In this document: in pieces, positions 55,134-63,441 of the stretch
Layout of the letters: the number at the start of each line of letters is the position of its first letter
Numbering within the stretch: the first letter of the stretch is position 1
DNA from: Bin5 sp022821545
Lineage (GTDB): Bacteria; Chloroflexota; Anaerolineae; Caldilineales; Caldilineaceae
NCBI GenBank assembly: GCA_963664085.2
Contig: CAXXLO010000002.1
Coordinates: 4,278,001-4,342,000, forward strand
DNA: 64,000 nucleotides
Direction: 5' to 3'
Translations under genes and position numbers: made by a program
Notes under the pieces: model-generated
The model's input: only the letters and a program-made list of their open reading frames with translations
Told to the model about the DNA's origin: nothing
The model's database searches: none

Positions 55134-56110
55134 CGGTCTATAACGTTCGCCCCTTTCGAGCGAGTGAACGGGAGTACGAGGACCTCGCAAACTTACTCCG
55201 GACCGTCTCTCCGGAAAGACGGCCTGAGTCGGCGGAGGAACTTAGGCGGGAGGACGGTGACTGGCCGGTAGAGTCTCTCCATGAACGAGTCGCAGCATAT
55301 TCTCAGGAACGGAGAATGGCGGCGGTCGGGACCTGCTACAATGCCTACTGGCAGGACAGCCCTTCTACGGTCAGTCTTCGATTTGATATCCATCCCGACC
55401 ACGAGACATCTCAGCTTCTCCCCCTCTTGTACGGAAGCATCCAGAGGCTATTGGCTCGCCGCAAATGCGAATTCCGACGCTTGAAGTGCGGGGCTAGGGA
55501 AGATGACAGTGCAATGGTCCGGTTCCTGCTGGGGCAAGGCTTCCACCAGGGAGCGCGGTCGCCCTCATCGGCCTTGCAGGTCGTGAACTTCGACGGCTCT
55601 GCTTGCGAAGGGGCGTATGAGCGGCTGGCACAGGATGGGATCCGCTTGAAAACACTGTCCCAACTCTACGGAGAGGAGCCGGAGTGGAAACGGAAACTGC
55701 ACGATTTGCGCTGGAAGATCGTGCAGGACGTGCCGTCTACGGAGCCGTTCGCGGAGCCGACGGTAGAGGAATTTGAGGAGATGGTTCTGAAGGACCCCGC
55801 CCTGGATGAAGAGGCCTTTTTTGTAGCGCTTTCCGCCGATCGAACCTTCATCGGCATGAGCAATCTTTGGCGAAATGATCCCGCAGGAATGCGCCTCGAT
55901 GCGGGATTGACAGGGGTCGTTCGCTCCCACCGGCGCAGGGGTATCGCCACGGCACTCAAAATGCGAACGATCCAGTATGCCCAAAATTGTGGGGCCGAGA
56001 CCATTGAGACAAGCAATGAAGAAGGCAGTCCGATGCTGGCGCTCAACCTTAAACTTGGCTTTGAGCCTAAACCGGCACGGGTTGACTTCACTCGGGAGAC
56101 TGCCGCTTGA
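55130..56110 (+). CDS. GNAT family N-acetyltransferase, two-domain
   Basis: A 326-residue protein. The C-terminal half (about 160-326) is a GNAT domain with the acetyl-CoA loop VVRSHRRRGIATALKMRTI and the end NEEGSPMLALNLKLGFEP. The N-terminal half looks like a second, weaker GNAT fold (EFRRLKCGAREDDSAMVRFL). Tandem arrangement recalls mycothiol synthase, but most such proteins have unknown targets. The GTG start overlaps the previous stop (GTGA), so translation is coupled. Confidence 0.9.
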   Translation: MTVYNVRPFRASEREYEDLANLLRTVSPERRPESAEELRREDGDWPVESLHERVAAYSQERRMAAVGTCYNAYWQDSPSTVSLRFDIHPDHETSQLLPLLYGSIQRLLARRKCEFRRLKCGAREDDSAMVRFLLGQGFHQGARSPSSALQVVNFDGSACEGAYERLAQDGIRLKTLSQLYGEEPEWKRKLHDLRWKIVQDVPSTEPFAEPTVEEFEEMVLKDPALDEEAFFVALSADRTFIGMSNLWRNDPAGMRLDAGLTGVVRSHRRRGIATALKMRTIQYAQNCGAETIETSNEEGSPMLALNLKLGFEPKPARVDFTRETAA

Positions 56111-56240
56111 AGTCTTCGTCGATTGTGGCGATTCAGAATGACATTCAGGCCCGAACAAGATCGTTACGGTATCTTCTCCCTTCATTTCAAGAGACCTGAA
56201 GGGAAGGGCGGGCCCCATCACACCAAGGAGATAGTACGCC

Positions 56241-56996
56241 ATGAGCAGTTTCACAACGCAGGCAGAGCAGCTCGACGAGTCTTTGCAACTCTCGCTTCCT
56301 CCTGTGGCGATCGGCTTTGCCGACGAACTGCCGGCAGGGATACCATCCTATGAGGATGTGGCCCCGGCCGGCTGCTACTTCTGGCAGGAGGCATCACAGA
56401 AGGTCTTTTCGACCAGCGCCAAGGACCACGAACTGTGTGCCATCGGCGTTCACACGCATAACCTTGAAGGTGCGTCGGCGGCGCAGCCGGTTGAATTGAT
56501 GACGGCGCTGGAGGCAATGCAAGGGCTGGACTATGTCAGGGAGGAGGAGGTCGCCGCCATCCCTGTGCTACCGCAGCCGGTGCGGCACACAGTTTACGGT
56601 CCGCTGGCGGATTTCCCTATGGACGTAGATGTAGTCCTGCTATTCGCCCACGCGCAGCAGAGCCTGATATTGACCGAAGCGGCGGCCAGGGTCGACGAGG
56701 GCGTTCCGCCGGCGATGGGCAGGCCGGCCTGTGCAGTAGTGCCCCAGGTTAGAAATGGAGGACGAGCCGCGATGAGCCTTGGATGTTGCGGCGCGAGAGC
56801 CTACCTTGATGCGCTCTCAGATGACGTAGCGTTGTGGGCGCTCCCGGGCGAAAAGCTTGAGGCGTACCTTAAGGAGATCAATGGGCTGGCCCAGTCCAAC
56901 GGCATCTTGACTGTTTTCCACGAGCGGAGACGGGAGGATGTCGCCGCAGGCAAAAGGCCCAGCGTGCAGGAGTCGCTCGACAGGTTGGCCGGTTAG
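56241..56996 (+). CDS. DUF169 family protein
   Basis: A 251-residue protein with the DUF169 pattern: LSLPPVAIGFADELP near the start, Cys-containing AGCYFWQEA and HELCAIGVHTHN, and the late SLGCCGARAYL stretch. Conserved cysteines suggest metal or thiol chemistry, but the family has no firm function. Two in-frame Cys pairs are intact. The gene is 130 bp after the acetyltransferase gene; a good start is ATG 56241 with AAGGAG 9 bp upstream. Confidence 0.85.
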   Translation: MSSFTTQAEQLDESLQLSLPPVAIGFADELPAGIPSYEDVAPAGCYFWQEASQKVFSTSAKDHELCAIGVHTHNLEGASAAQPVELMTALEAMQGLDYVREEEVAAIPVLPQPVRHTVYGPLADFPMDVDVVLLFAHAQQSLILTEAAARVDEGVPPAMGRPACAVVPQVRNGGRAAMSLGCCGARAYLDALSDDVALWALPGEKLEAYLKEINGLAQSNGILTVFHERRREDVAAGKRPSVQESLDRLAG

Positions 56997-57067
56997 ACCC
57001 ATCTCAACAGCACTTTGTGCCGCTTCAACGGCAACACAAGTTGTGCAATCCAGCGTGAGAAGGGACT

Positions 57068-57096
57068 TTGCGCTGATCTATCTGGATTGGTATACT
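57068..57096 (+). promoter_or_regulatory. Sigma-70 promoter for the HlyD-like gene
   Basis: TTGCGC (57068-57073), a 17-bp spacer and TATACT (57091-57096); start of transcription about 150 bp before the ATG. Confidence 0.55.
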
Positions 57097-57253
57097 GATC
57101 AGGTTGCGCTGGCGAGCGAGAGTAGGGCTTGAGGCGCTGGTTCTTCAAGGCAGCGGCCAGCGGAACTGAAAGCAAGTTCCGGTATTGCTCTCCCCCCCTC
57201 CTAATTTATTCTGTCAGGCTCCGGAGGATCTGGATTCTTCAGAGGAGGCCACT

Positions 57254-58576
57254 ATGTTACGAACAGTTAGTCGAGTCGTGCCCATTCTGCTCCTGATTGT
57301 GTTCATCGCGACGGGTGTTGCTCTCGTTCAAAACGGGCACCTCGCGACCAATTTGGCCGCGAATGACCGGCTTGCCTCCGCCACTGGGGCACAGCAGGAC
57401 GCGGTTGAGTCCCAGACAAGCATTCCTACATATTTCGGCTCCCTCGAAGTTACGAAGTCGCGGGCGGTTACGCCGGGCGTGGGCGGGGAAGTCCTGGAAG
57501 TATTCGTCGAAGTGGGCGACCTTGTTGAAGAGGGACAGGAGCTGTTCAGGTTGGATGCGACTCAACTCAACTGGGCCGTTCAGCGTGCGGAAATTGCACT
57601 GGAGCTGGCAAGGATATCGCTCCTTGAGATCAATGAGCAGTCTTCTGAAGGCGATCTTGCCGTTGCCCAGGCCAATTTGGAGCTCGCGAAATCCAACCTG
57701 GAGAAGCTGGAGGCAGGGGGAGCGACCGAAGACGAGTTGGCCGCAACGCGGGCGAGCGCGACAGCTGCCTGGGCGCGATATAATGAGCTTCTTGCCGGCC
57801 CGACTGAAGCCCGCTTGCAGCAACTGAGAGCGAACGTTGAGAGGGCGGAGCTGGCGGTTACGCAAGCGCAGCGGGCATACAATGAGGTCGCATGGCGGGG
57901 CGACGTTGGCCGTACGCCGCAGGCTGCGAATTTGCAGCGAGTTACTATCGACCTGAACGTGGCCCAAGCATCCTACAATGAAGCGACTCAACCTGCGCGT
58001 GCGTCGGAAGTACAGTCAGCCCTGGCCGCGGCCCACCGAGCCCAACACGCGTTGAACGAACTCGAAAAAGGCGTGTCGGAGGTCGATCTGGCCGTAGGGA
58101 GAGCAAGAGTCGCGGCTGCCGAGGCAACCGTACTGAGAATCCTGGAGTTGACCACAAGCCAGAAGTCGGCCGAACTGCGTGTAAGTCAGGCGCTCGTCAA
58201 CTTGGAAGAGTCGCAACAGCGCATGGACAAAGCCATTGTTCGCGCGCCGCTGACAGGCGTAGTTCTTACGCTTAGTGCTGAAGAGGGCCAGGTGATCGGC
58301 GCCTCAGCGCCTGCCGCCGTTATCGGCGATCCCTCGGCGCTGGAACTGGTCGTGGGGATTCCTCAGGACCAGGTCCTGACAATGTCTGTCGGCGATCCGG
58401 TTCGGATAACCCGGTTCGGGAGCGAAGACATCTCGGTTCAGTCGACGATTTCCAGAATCGCCCCAATCAGTTTGCCCGGCAAAGGGAATTCCACATTTCC
58501 GGTTACGATTCGACTGCCTGAGGAAGGCACCGCCCAGTTCAATCCTGGTATCTTTGTCTCGGCGACCTTTGAATAG
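57254..58576 (+). CDS. HlyD/MacA-like membrane-fusion adaptor
   Basis: A 440-residue protein with an N-terminal anchor (VPILLLIVFIATGVALV), a lipoyl-like half (GVGGEVLEVFVEVGDLVEEG), a long Ala/Leu-rich coiled-coil hairpin (about residues 100-310), the second lipoyl half (IVRAPLTGVVLTLSAEEGQV), and a beta-barrel part. Such adaptors link a transporter to the outside; in a monoderm they often serve ABC exporters. No transporter adjoins, so its partner may be the FtsX-type system 13 kb away or one elsewhere. GGAGG supports ATG 57254. Confidence 0.9.
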   Translation: MLRTVSRVVPILLLIVFIATGVALVQNGHLATNLAANDRLASATGAQQDAVESQTSIPTYFGSLEVTKSRAVTPGVGGEVLEVFVEVGDLVEEGQELFRLDATQLNWAVQRAEIALELARISLLEINEQSSEGDLAVAQANLELAKSNLEKLEAGGATEDELAATRASATAAWARYNELLAGPTEARLQQLRANVERAELAVTQAQRAYNEVAWRGDVGRTPQAANLQRVTIDLNVAQASYNEATQPARASEVQSALAAAHRAQHALNELEKGVSEVDLAVGRARVAAAEATVLRILELTTSQKSAELRVSQALVNLEESQQRMDKAIVRAPLTGVVLTLSAEEGQVIGASAPAAVIGDPSALELVVGIPQDQVLTMSVGDPVRITRFGSEDISVQSTISRIAPISLPGKGNSTFPVTIRLPEEGTAQFNPGIFVSATFE

Positions 58577-58681
58577 TCAAATTGAATGTCCAATAACCTC
58601 GACTGAGAGTGATTGCCAGGTTCTGGACGCTTTCGCCCGCTGCACGGGGCGATTGTAAGTTCAGCAGAACCAGTTGACTGC

Positions 58682-58743
58682 ATGGGAACCTCGTAGTGGT
58701 AGCGTGACGGCAAATCGGACGCTCCCATAACCAGGGTTCCCAT
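58682..58743 (+). terminator. Branched inverted repeat after the HlyD-like gene
   Basis: ATGGGAACC (58682-58690) and GGTTCCCAT (58735-58743) are exact reverse complements; inside them AGCGT (58701-58705) pairs with ACGCT (58719-58723). Only TTTGCTTT follows, so it is a moderate terminator or a processing stem. Confidence 0.5.
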
Positions 58744-58814
58744 TTGCTTTCGGTACTACGTCTTATGCACACAAAGGAGAGCGCCTTGGCGAGCCACATG
58801 CGAGCGTTGGAGAT

Positions 58815-60032
58815 ATGACAATGATGATTCGACTCGTTTTGGGGTTCGCAGCGCTCTTGTTCCTTGCCATAACGCAGCCAGGTTCGCTACAGAGTGGAGA
58901 ACGTGGAAGCGAGCTAGCCCAGGCAACAACGATTTCACCCACTGTCCTTGCGGTTGTTCGAAATCAGGGCGCTACTCTTTATGATCGACCGAATGGAGAG
59001 CAGCTGCAAAATCTCGTCGGTGGTTCGCTTGTGACTGCGCGCTTGCGCTCCACCGACCTTCTTTGGGTATTGGTTCTGACGAGGGATCAGTCTGAAGGCT
59101 GGGTGGAAGTTCGGACTCTGCTGGCCGCAGGACTGGGTCGGCTTCCGATTGAAGTGCCAACGCCTACGCCCACCCTGACGCCGACAATTACACCTACGCC
59201 AACGCCCTCGCCTTCACCGACCCCAACGTCGGAGGTAATGGAGGTTACGGGGACGGCAACGAGCACGCCCGCGCCGGAGGGCGAGATGACGGCAATGCCG
59301 GAGGCTTCGGAAACGCCGGAGGCGATGGATGAATCAACGCCGCAGCCTACCGAAGAGGCTATGCCCGAACCAACGACAGCGGCGGAAACTCCTGAGCCAA
59401 CGCCGACGCCCTTCGTGCCGCCTGAAGGGCCAGTTGCCTTGTCGCTGGCCAGAATCGGTGGTGCAGTCCTTTGGGATGGCGAAGACGGGGCCTTTGTCGC
59501 ACACTTCAAGGCCGGCTCACGCTTGACGGCTGCCTTCCGGACGGACAACAGCGATTGGTTTTACGTGTACCACGACGAAGGAGACCACGGCTGGGCCTCC
59601 GCAAAGGAACTTCTGGTTGTCAGCGGTCACATATTGACGGTCAAAGAATTCACGATTCCGCTGGAAGAGATCATCCCGATCGAGGACGAAGAGTCCGACC
59701 CGGAGACGGGACCTGCTGCTACAGCGCCTGACGGCGCGATGGAAAAGGTTATTGTCACTGTCAACAGTTTTGGGCAGCGGTTGAACGTGCGCGCCGGTCC
59801 CGGTACCGAGTACGATGTTGTGGCCAAGGCGGTAGCCGATGTAACCTTCAATGGGATTGGGCGAACGGAGGAAGGCGACTGGGTGCAGGTGGCGATCGCC
59901 GATCTTCCCAGCGGCTATGGTTGGGTCTTCGCCTTATACGTTACGACAACAGGGCCGTTTGAGGAGTTGCCTGTTGAAGGTGAAATGGAGATGGAGAAGG
60001 AAGTGGAGGATGAGATGGAGAGTGATGGTTGA
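58815..60032 (+). CDS. Secreted protein with three SH3b-like domains and low-complexity linker
   Basis: A 405-residue protein with a Sec-type signal (IRLVLGFAALLFLAITQPG). An SH3b-like domain (about residues 38-110) is followed by a 90-residue Pro/Thr/Glu linker, a second SH3b-like domain (near 200-280), and a clear third one (RLNVRAGPGTEYDVVAK, about 318-380). The tail is a run of Glu and Met. Wall or surface association is expected. ATG 58821 or 58824 may be the true start, being better spaced from GGAG. It ends before a strong terminator. Confidence 0.85.
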   Translation: MTMMIRLVLGFAALLFLAITQPGSLQSGERGSELAQATTISPTVLAVVRNQGATLYDRPNGEQLQNLVGGSLVTARLRSTDLLWVLVLTRDQSEGWVEVRTLLAAGLGRLPIEVPTPTPTLTPTITPTPTPSPSPTPTSEVMEVTGTATSTPAPEGEMTAMPEASETPEAMDESTPQPTEEAMPEPTTAAETPEPTPTPFVPPEGPVALSLARIGGAVLWDGEDGAFVAHFKAGSRLTAAFRTDNSDWFYVYHDEGDHGWASAKELLVVSGHILTVKEFTIPLEEIIPIEDEESDPETGPAATAPDGAMEKVIVTVNSFGQRLNVRAGPGTEYDVVAKAVADVTFNGIGRTEEGDWVQVAIADLPSGYGWVFALYVTTTGPFEELPVEGEMEMEKEVEDEMESDG

Positions 60033-60146
60033 GCTATAGCCAGGTGCGAACTGCAGTCCAACCGAGATCAGGCCGATTCTTTCATCTCGTTTCTTTTTGA
60101 TGCTTCTCTTGCGCCGCCCCAATCGAATTATCTCGAATGTCGAAGC

Positions 60147-60185
60147 GATCCTGTACGCGGCAAGCCGCACACAGGATCTTTTTTT
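60147..60185 (+). terminator. Strong intrinsic terminator
   Basis: GATCCTGT (60147-60154) pairs with ACAGGATC (60171-60178), and GCGGC (60157-60161) with GCCGC (60164-60168), giving a 13-bp helix with an AC/AC internal loop; TTTTTTT follows. It ends the SH3b transcript. Confidence 0.9.
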
Positions 60186-60275
60186 GGGGGCTTTTGGACT
60201 CCGGAAGGGCCTCTTGCCAATTCATGATTGAATTCCGTGTTTGAACAAAGTCCATTTAGTACAGGAGCTAGAGCA

Positions 60276-61763
60276 ATGGGAACCGCTGTCAAAATCGGTG
60301 TAATTGGCGCCGGGAGCGCGACGTTCTCCCTGGGGCTGGTGAAAGACCTGTGCCTTACCGAAAGCCTGAGCGGCAGCCATGTGACGTTCATGGACGTTGA
60401 CGCAGAACGGCTGCAGATGATCCATAAGTTGGCCGAACGCTATGCCGACGAACTTGGCGCAAATATCACTTTTGACCAGACACTTGACCGGCGGGAAACG
60501 ATGCAGGACGCCGACTTTGTAATCAATACCGCCTCGGTCGTTACCTACCAATCGGGCCTGGAAACGCGTGACCTGATCCAGAAATATGGATATGACTGGG
60601 ACGGACCCGGTTCGCTGGAGTACTCCTTCTACAACACTTCATTCATTCTGGATGTGGCTCGAGAGATTGAGGAGATCTGCCCCGACGCCTGGCTGATCCA
60701 GTCGGGAAACCCGGTCTACGACGGCTGCACGGTCATCGGCCGCGAAACGGACGTGAAGGTCTGCGGACTGTGCCATGGCTACTACGGCTACCGGGACATC
60801 TGTAACATGCTGGAACTGGACCACACCAAGGTGACATGGCAGGCGCCGGGCTTGAATCACAACATCTGGCTGACGCAGTTCGAATACGAGGGCAGAGACG
60901 CCTACCCCTTGATCGACGAATGGATTCAGAGCAAAGGTGAAGCGTATTGGGCGGAGACGGCGGCCAGCCGTCCGATGCCGGCGGGCAAGTCGGGCTGGTC
61001 CGGGGAGTTGACGCGGGCGTGGGAGATCGACCTGTCGCGCGCCGCTGCGCATATGTACAGACTTTACGGATTGATGCCGTTGGGGGACACGGTGTGGATG
61101 AAGTACATCGGATGGTGGTACCACAAGGACTTCGACGCCAAGAGGTTCTGGTTCGGCGAGCCTTGGGGCGGCCAGCGATCGCACCTTTCCTGGCCGATGT
61201 ATGTGGAAAACCAGGACAGGAGAGTTGAGCAGATCGCCCGCCTTGCCCAGGATCCTTCGGCCAGCCTGGTGGACAATCTGGGCAAGAATAAGACGATCGA
61301 ACAGCAGGTGCCGATTATCGACGCTCTGGTCAACGACAATGAAGGCCAGTTTCAGGTCAACGTGCCCAACCAGGGGGCGCTGCCTGGTGTTCCGGATGAC
61401 ATTGCTGTAGAGATTCCCGCGGTAGTGAACAAAGAGGGGATCCACCGGATTCAGGTTGATCCGTTGCCTCCGAAAATCATGCTTACTCAGATTCTGCCCC
61501 TGGTTCTATCGCTCGAGCGCACTCTGCTGGCCATCGAATCCGGCGATCGCTCGTTACTGCTATGGGAGCTGCTGGACGACAATGATACCCGTTCGTACGC
61601 GCAGGCTGAGGAAGCGCTTGAGGCAATCCTGGGCCAGGGGTACAACCGAGAGATGGACGAGTATTTTCAGTGGCCTTCGAAATGGGATTCCAACGGCATC
61701 AGCAGGTCGCCGGTTCGGGATGATCCGGTACTCCGGGCTGAGGAAGTGGCGGCGGCAGACTAG
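60276..61763 (+). CDS. Glycoside hydrolase family 4 enzyme
   Basis: A 495-residue GH4 protein. GH4 enzymes cleave glycosides by an NAD+ and Mn2+ dependent redox-elimination route. The NAD loop is GVIGAGSATFSLG (residues 8-20), the metal region is VCGLCHGYYGY (C166-H167), and GLNHNIW (N194-H195) is characteristic. Closest in feel are alpha-glucosidase/alpha-galacturonidase members; the substrate is not certain. AGGAG lies nine bases before ATG 60276. It stands with an enolase-superfamily gene and a dehydrogenase, consistent with a sugar or uronic-acid route. Confidence 0.93.
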   Translation: MGTAVKIGVIGAGSATFSLGLVKDLCLTESLSGSHVTFMDVDAERLQMIHKLAERYADELGANITFDQTLDRRETMQDADFVINTASVVTYQSGLETRDLIQKYGYDWDGPGSLEYSFYNTSFILDVAREIEEICPDAWLIQSGNPVYDGCTVIGRETDVKVCGLCHGYYGYRDICNMLELDHTKVTWQAPGLNHNIWLTQFEYEGRDAYPLIDEWIQSKGEAYWAETAASRPMPAGKSGWSGELTRAWEIDLSRAAAHMYRLYGLMPLGDTVWMKYIGWWYHKDFDAKRFWFGEPWGGQRSHLSWPMYVENQDRRVEQIARLAQDPSASLVDNLGKNKTIEQQVPIIDALVNDNEGQFQVNVPNQGALPGVPDDIAVEIPAVVNKEGIHRIQVDPLPPKIMLTQILPLVLSLERTLLAIESGDRSLLLWELLDDNDTRSYAQAEEALEAILGQGYNREMDEYFQWPSKWDSNGISRSPVRDDPVLRAEEVAAAD

Positions 61764-61825
61764 ATAGAATCGCAGGACACGTACGAAAACTCCTTTGTCA
61801 TTAGAACACATCGGCGTTAAGGTAT

Positions 61826-61874
61826 TAAGGGGGACAGTTCTTTAAATCGGTAGAGCGTCTCCCTTATTTCTATT
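61826..61874 (+). terminator. Probable intrinsic terminator after the GH4 gene
   Basis: TAAGGGGGAC (61826-61835) pairs with GTCTCCCTTA (61857-61866), with one G-U pair and a 21-nt loop, followed by TTTCTATT. The long loop makes it weaker than the one before the GH4 gene. Confidence 0.55.
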
Positions 61875-61937
61875 GACACAGTAGAGGAAATCGGAGCAAC
61901 TCACCAACTGCGGAAAGGCGCCAAGTGAGGTAAAGAA

Positions 61938-63065
61938 ATGAAAGTCGTCGATGTAGAAACCATCGTAGTCAGGAACGTGCCGCCCTTCCGGGGCGGAAGC
62001 ATGTGGCTGTTTGTACAGCTGAAGACCGATGAGGGCATTGTCGGCCTGGGTGAGCGGCCTTCAGGAAATGCGACGAATCTGGACGCGCAGGTCAGGCTGA
62101 TCGAGGATCTCGGTGAGCAGTTTGTCGTTGGCGCCAACCCTTTTGACATCGAGAAACTGTGGCAGACAATCTTCGCCTCGCGTCACGATTATCGCCATCC
62201 CGGACTGGACATGACGCCGGCGCTGAGCGCGATCGAGATGGCCTGCTGGGACATCGTTGGCAAGGCGACGGGGCAGCCAATATATAATCTGCTGGGAGGA
62301 CGCTGCCACGAGAAGCTGCGCGCCTACGCCTATATGCCGTCCGAAGGCATCTGGGAGAACCCGGAAAAGGCCGGCGAGGTCGCCGTCAAGCTGGTGGAAG
62401 AGGGAAATACGGCATGCAAGTTCGATCCCTTTCAGCCGATTTTCCCGAATCCCAGCGACTACTCGTTGAAGACGATCCGGCATGTTGCCAGGATCTTTCA
62501 GTGCATCCGGGACGCGGTGGGCGACGACCTGGAGATTGGCATCGGTACGCACGGACAGTTCAGCACCGCCGGCGCGATCCGCGTTGCCAAGATACTGGAG
62601 GAGTTCGACCCGTTCTGGTTTGAGGAACCGGTGCCGCCTGAAAACATTGACGAAATGGCACGCGTTGCAGCACATACGAGCATTCCCATCGCCACCGGCG
62701 AGCGGCTGGTTTCGAAGTTTGAATTCGCTCAGCTACTGAAAAAGCAGGCCGCGCAGATTATTCAACTGGACGTGGGGCAGTGCGGCGGCATTCTGGAATC
62801 GAAGAAGATCGCCGGGATCGCGGAAGCGCACTATGCCATGATTGCTCCCCACATGTATTGTGGGCCTGTGGCAGCCGCCGCGGCCGTGCAGCTCGACACC
62901 TGTTCGCCCAACCTGTTGATCCAGGAGTACAACGGGGGCCCGCTCCACCAGGAGATATTCAAGGACCCGATTCGATTTGAGAATGGCTTTATCATCCCGC
63001 CTGAAGGTCCCGGGTTGGGGGTGGAATTGGACGAAGCGGTTGTCAAGCGGCAGGCATTGAACTAA
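61938..63065 (+). CDS. Enolase-superfamily protein, galactonate-dehydratase-like
   Basis: A 375-residue protein with capping domain and barrel. K161-F-D163 occupies the second-strand base position; E230 (WFEEPV), E255 (TGER) and H305 (APHMYCGP) fit the superfamily. At the place where dehydratases have a metal-binding Asp before a His there is G203-T-H205, so one usual ligand is missing. It may use another residue or belong to a subfamily of unknown chemistry. It follows the GH4 gene and is likely part of the same pathway. Confidence 0.9.
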   Translation: MKVVDVETIVVRNVPPFRGGSMWLFVQLKTDEGIVGLGERPSGNATNLDAQVRLIEDLGEQFVVGANPFDIEKLWQTIFASRHDYRHPGLDMTPALSAIEMACWDIVGKATGQPIYNLLGGRCHEKLRAYAYMPSEGIWENPEKAGEVAVKLVEEGNTACKFDPFQPIFPNPSDYSLKTIRHVARIFQCIRDAVGDDLEIGIGTHGQFSTAGAIRVAKILEEFDPFWFEEPVPPENIDEMARVAAHTSIPIATGERLVSKFEFAQLLKKQAAQIIQLDVGQCGGILESKKIAGIAEAHYAMIAPHMYCGPVAAAAAVQLDTCSPNLLIQEYNGGPLHQEIFKDPIRFENGFIIPPEGPGLGVELDEAVVKRQALN

Positions 63066-63116
63066 AGGGGACGTAACTACCAAGCCTGCCTGGTCGCAGG
63101 AAGGCAGTGCCGGAAA

Positions 63117-63380
63117 TATGTGTCAAGATGTGTCAAAACCCTTCGGCGGTCTAGCGTTTTTTCAACTGCTTGAAAGGGGGGGTGCCCCCAAAAAAAATTT
63201 TAAAATGTGTCAAAGTGTATCAAAGTGTGTCAAAATCCTTGATTTCGCACGTCCCTGAACCGTTAAATGGGACCAGGGAATCCCCCAGGAAACGTGTCGA
63301 AAAAGTGTCAAAATTAGTCAAAAGCGGCTGCTGCTGCCTCTGTTGAGCCGTCAGTCGGAAAGGGGTGTCCCCCCGGAGCA
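63117..63380. repeat. Modular intergenic repeats: phased TGTGTCAAA pairs plus G-run/C-run hairpins
   Basis: TGTGTCAAA-like units lie at 63119, 63129, 63206, 63216, 63226, 63304 and 63314, spaced 10 bp inside each group. About 56-57 bp after the first unit of the outer groups come GGGGGGGTGCCCCC (63176-63189) and GGGGTGTCCCC (63362-63372); the middle group is followed by GGGAATCCCCC (63276-63285) and an arm pair TCCCTG/CAGGGA. The gap 63066-63441 has no gene. It looks like a REP-type or inactive mobile repeat. Confidence 0.7.
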
Positions 63381-63441
63381 ATTCGAGGCTTAGTAGATAC
63401 AAGCGGACAAAGTAGTAGAAGGGACAAAAGGAAGGCGATTC

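Noticed and set aside
56938..57132. Small plus-strand open frame between the DUF169 and HlyD-like genes
   Set aside because: It overlaps the DUF169 end in another frame, crosses a good promoter and has no ribosome site.
61873..61901. Promoter with TTGACA upstream of the enolase-type gene at 61938
   Set aside because: The -35 box is perfect but the hexamer 17 bp later, GCAACT, is a poor -10 element, and the box lies at the end of a terminator.
63117..63322. CRISPR array
   Set aside because: The repeat unit is only about 9 bp, units are 10 bp apart, there are no unique 30-bp spacers and no cas genes.
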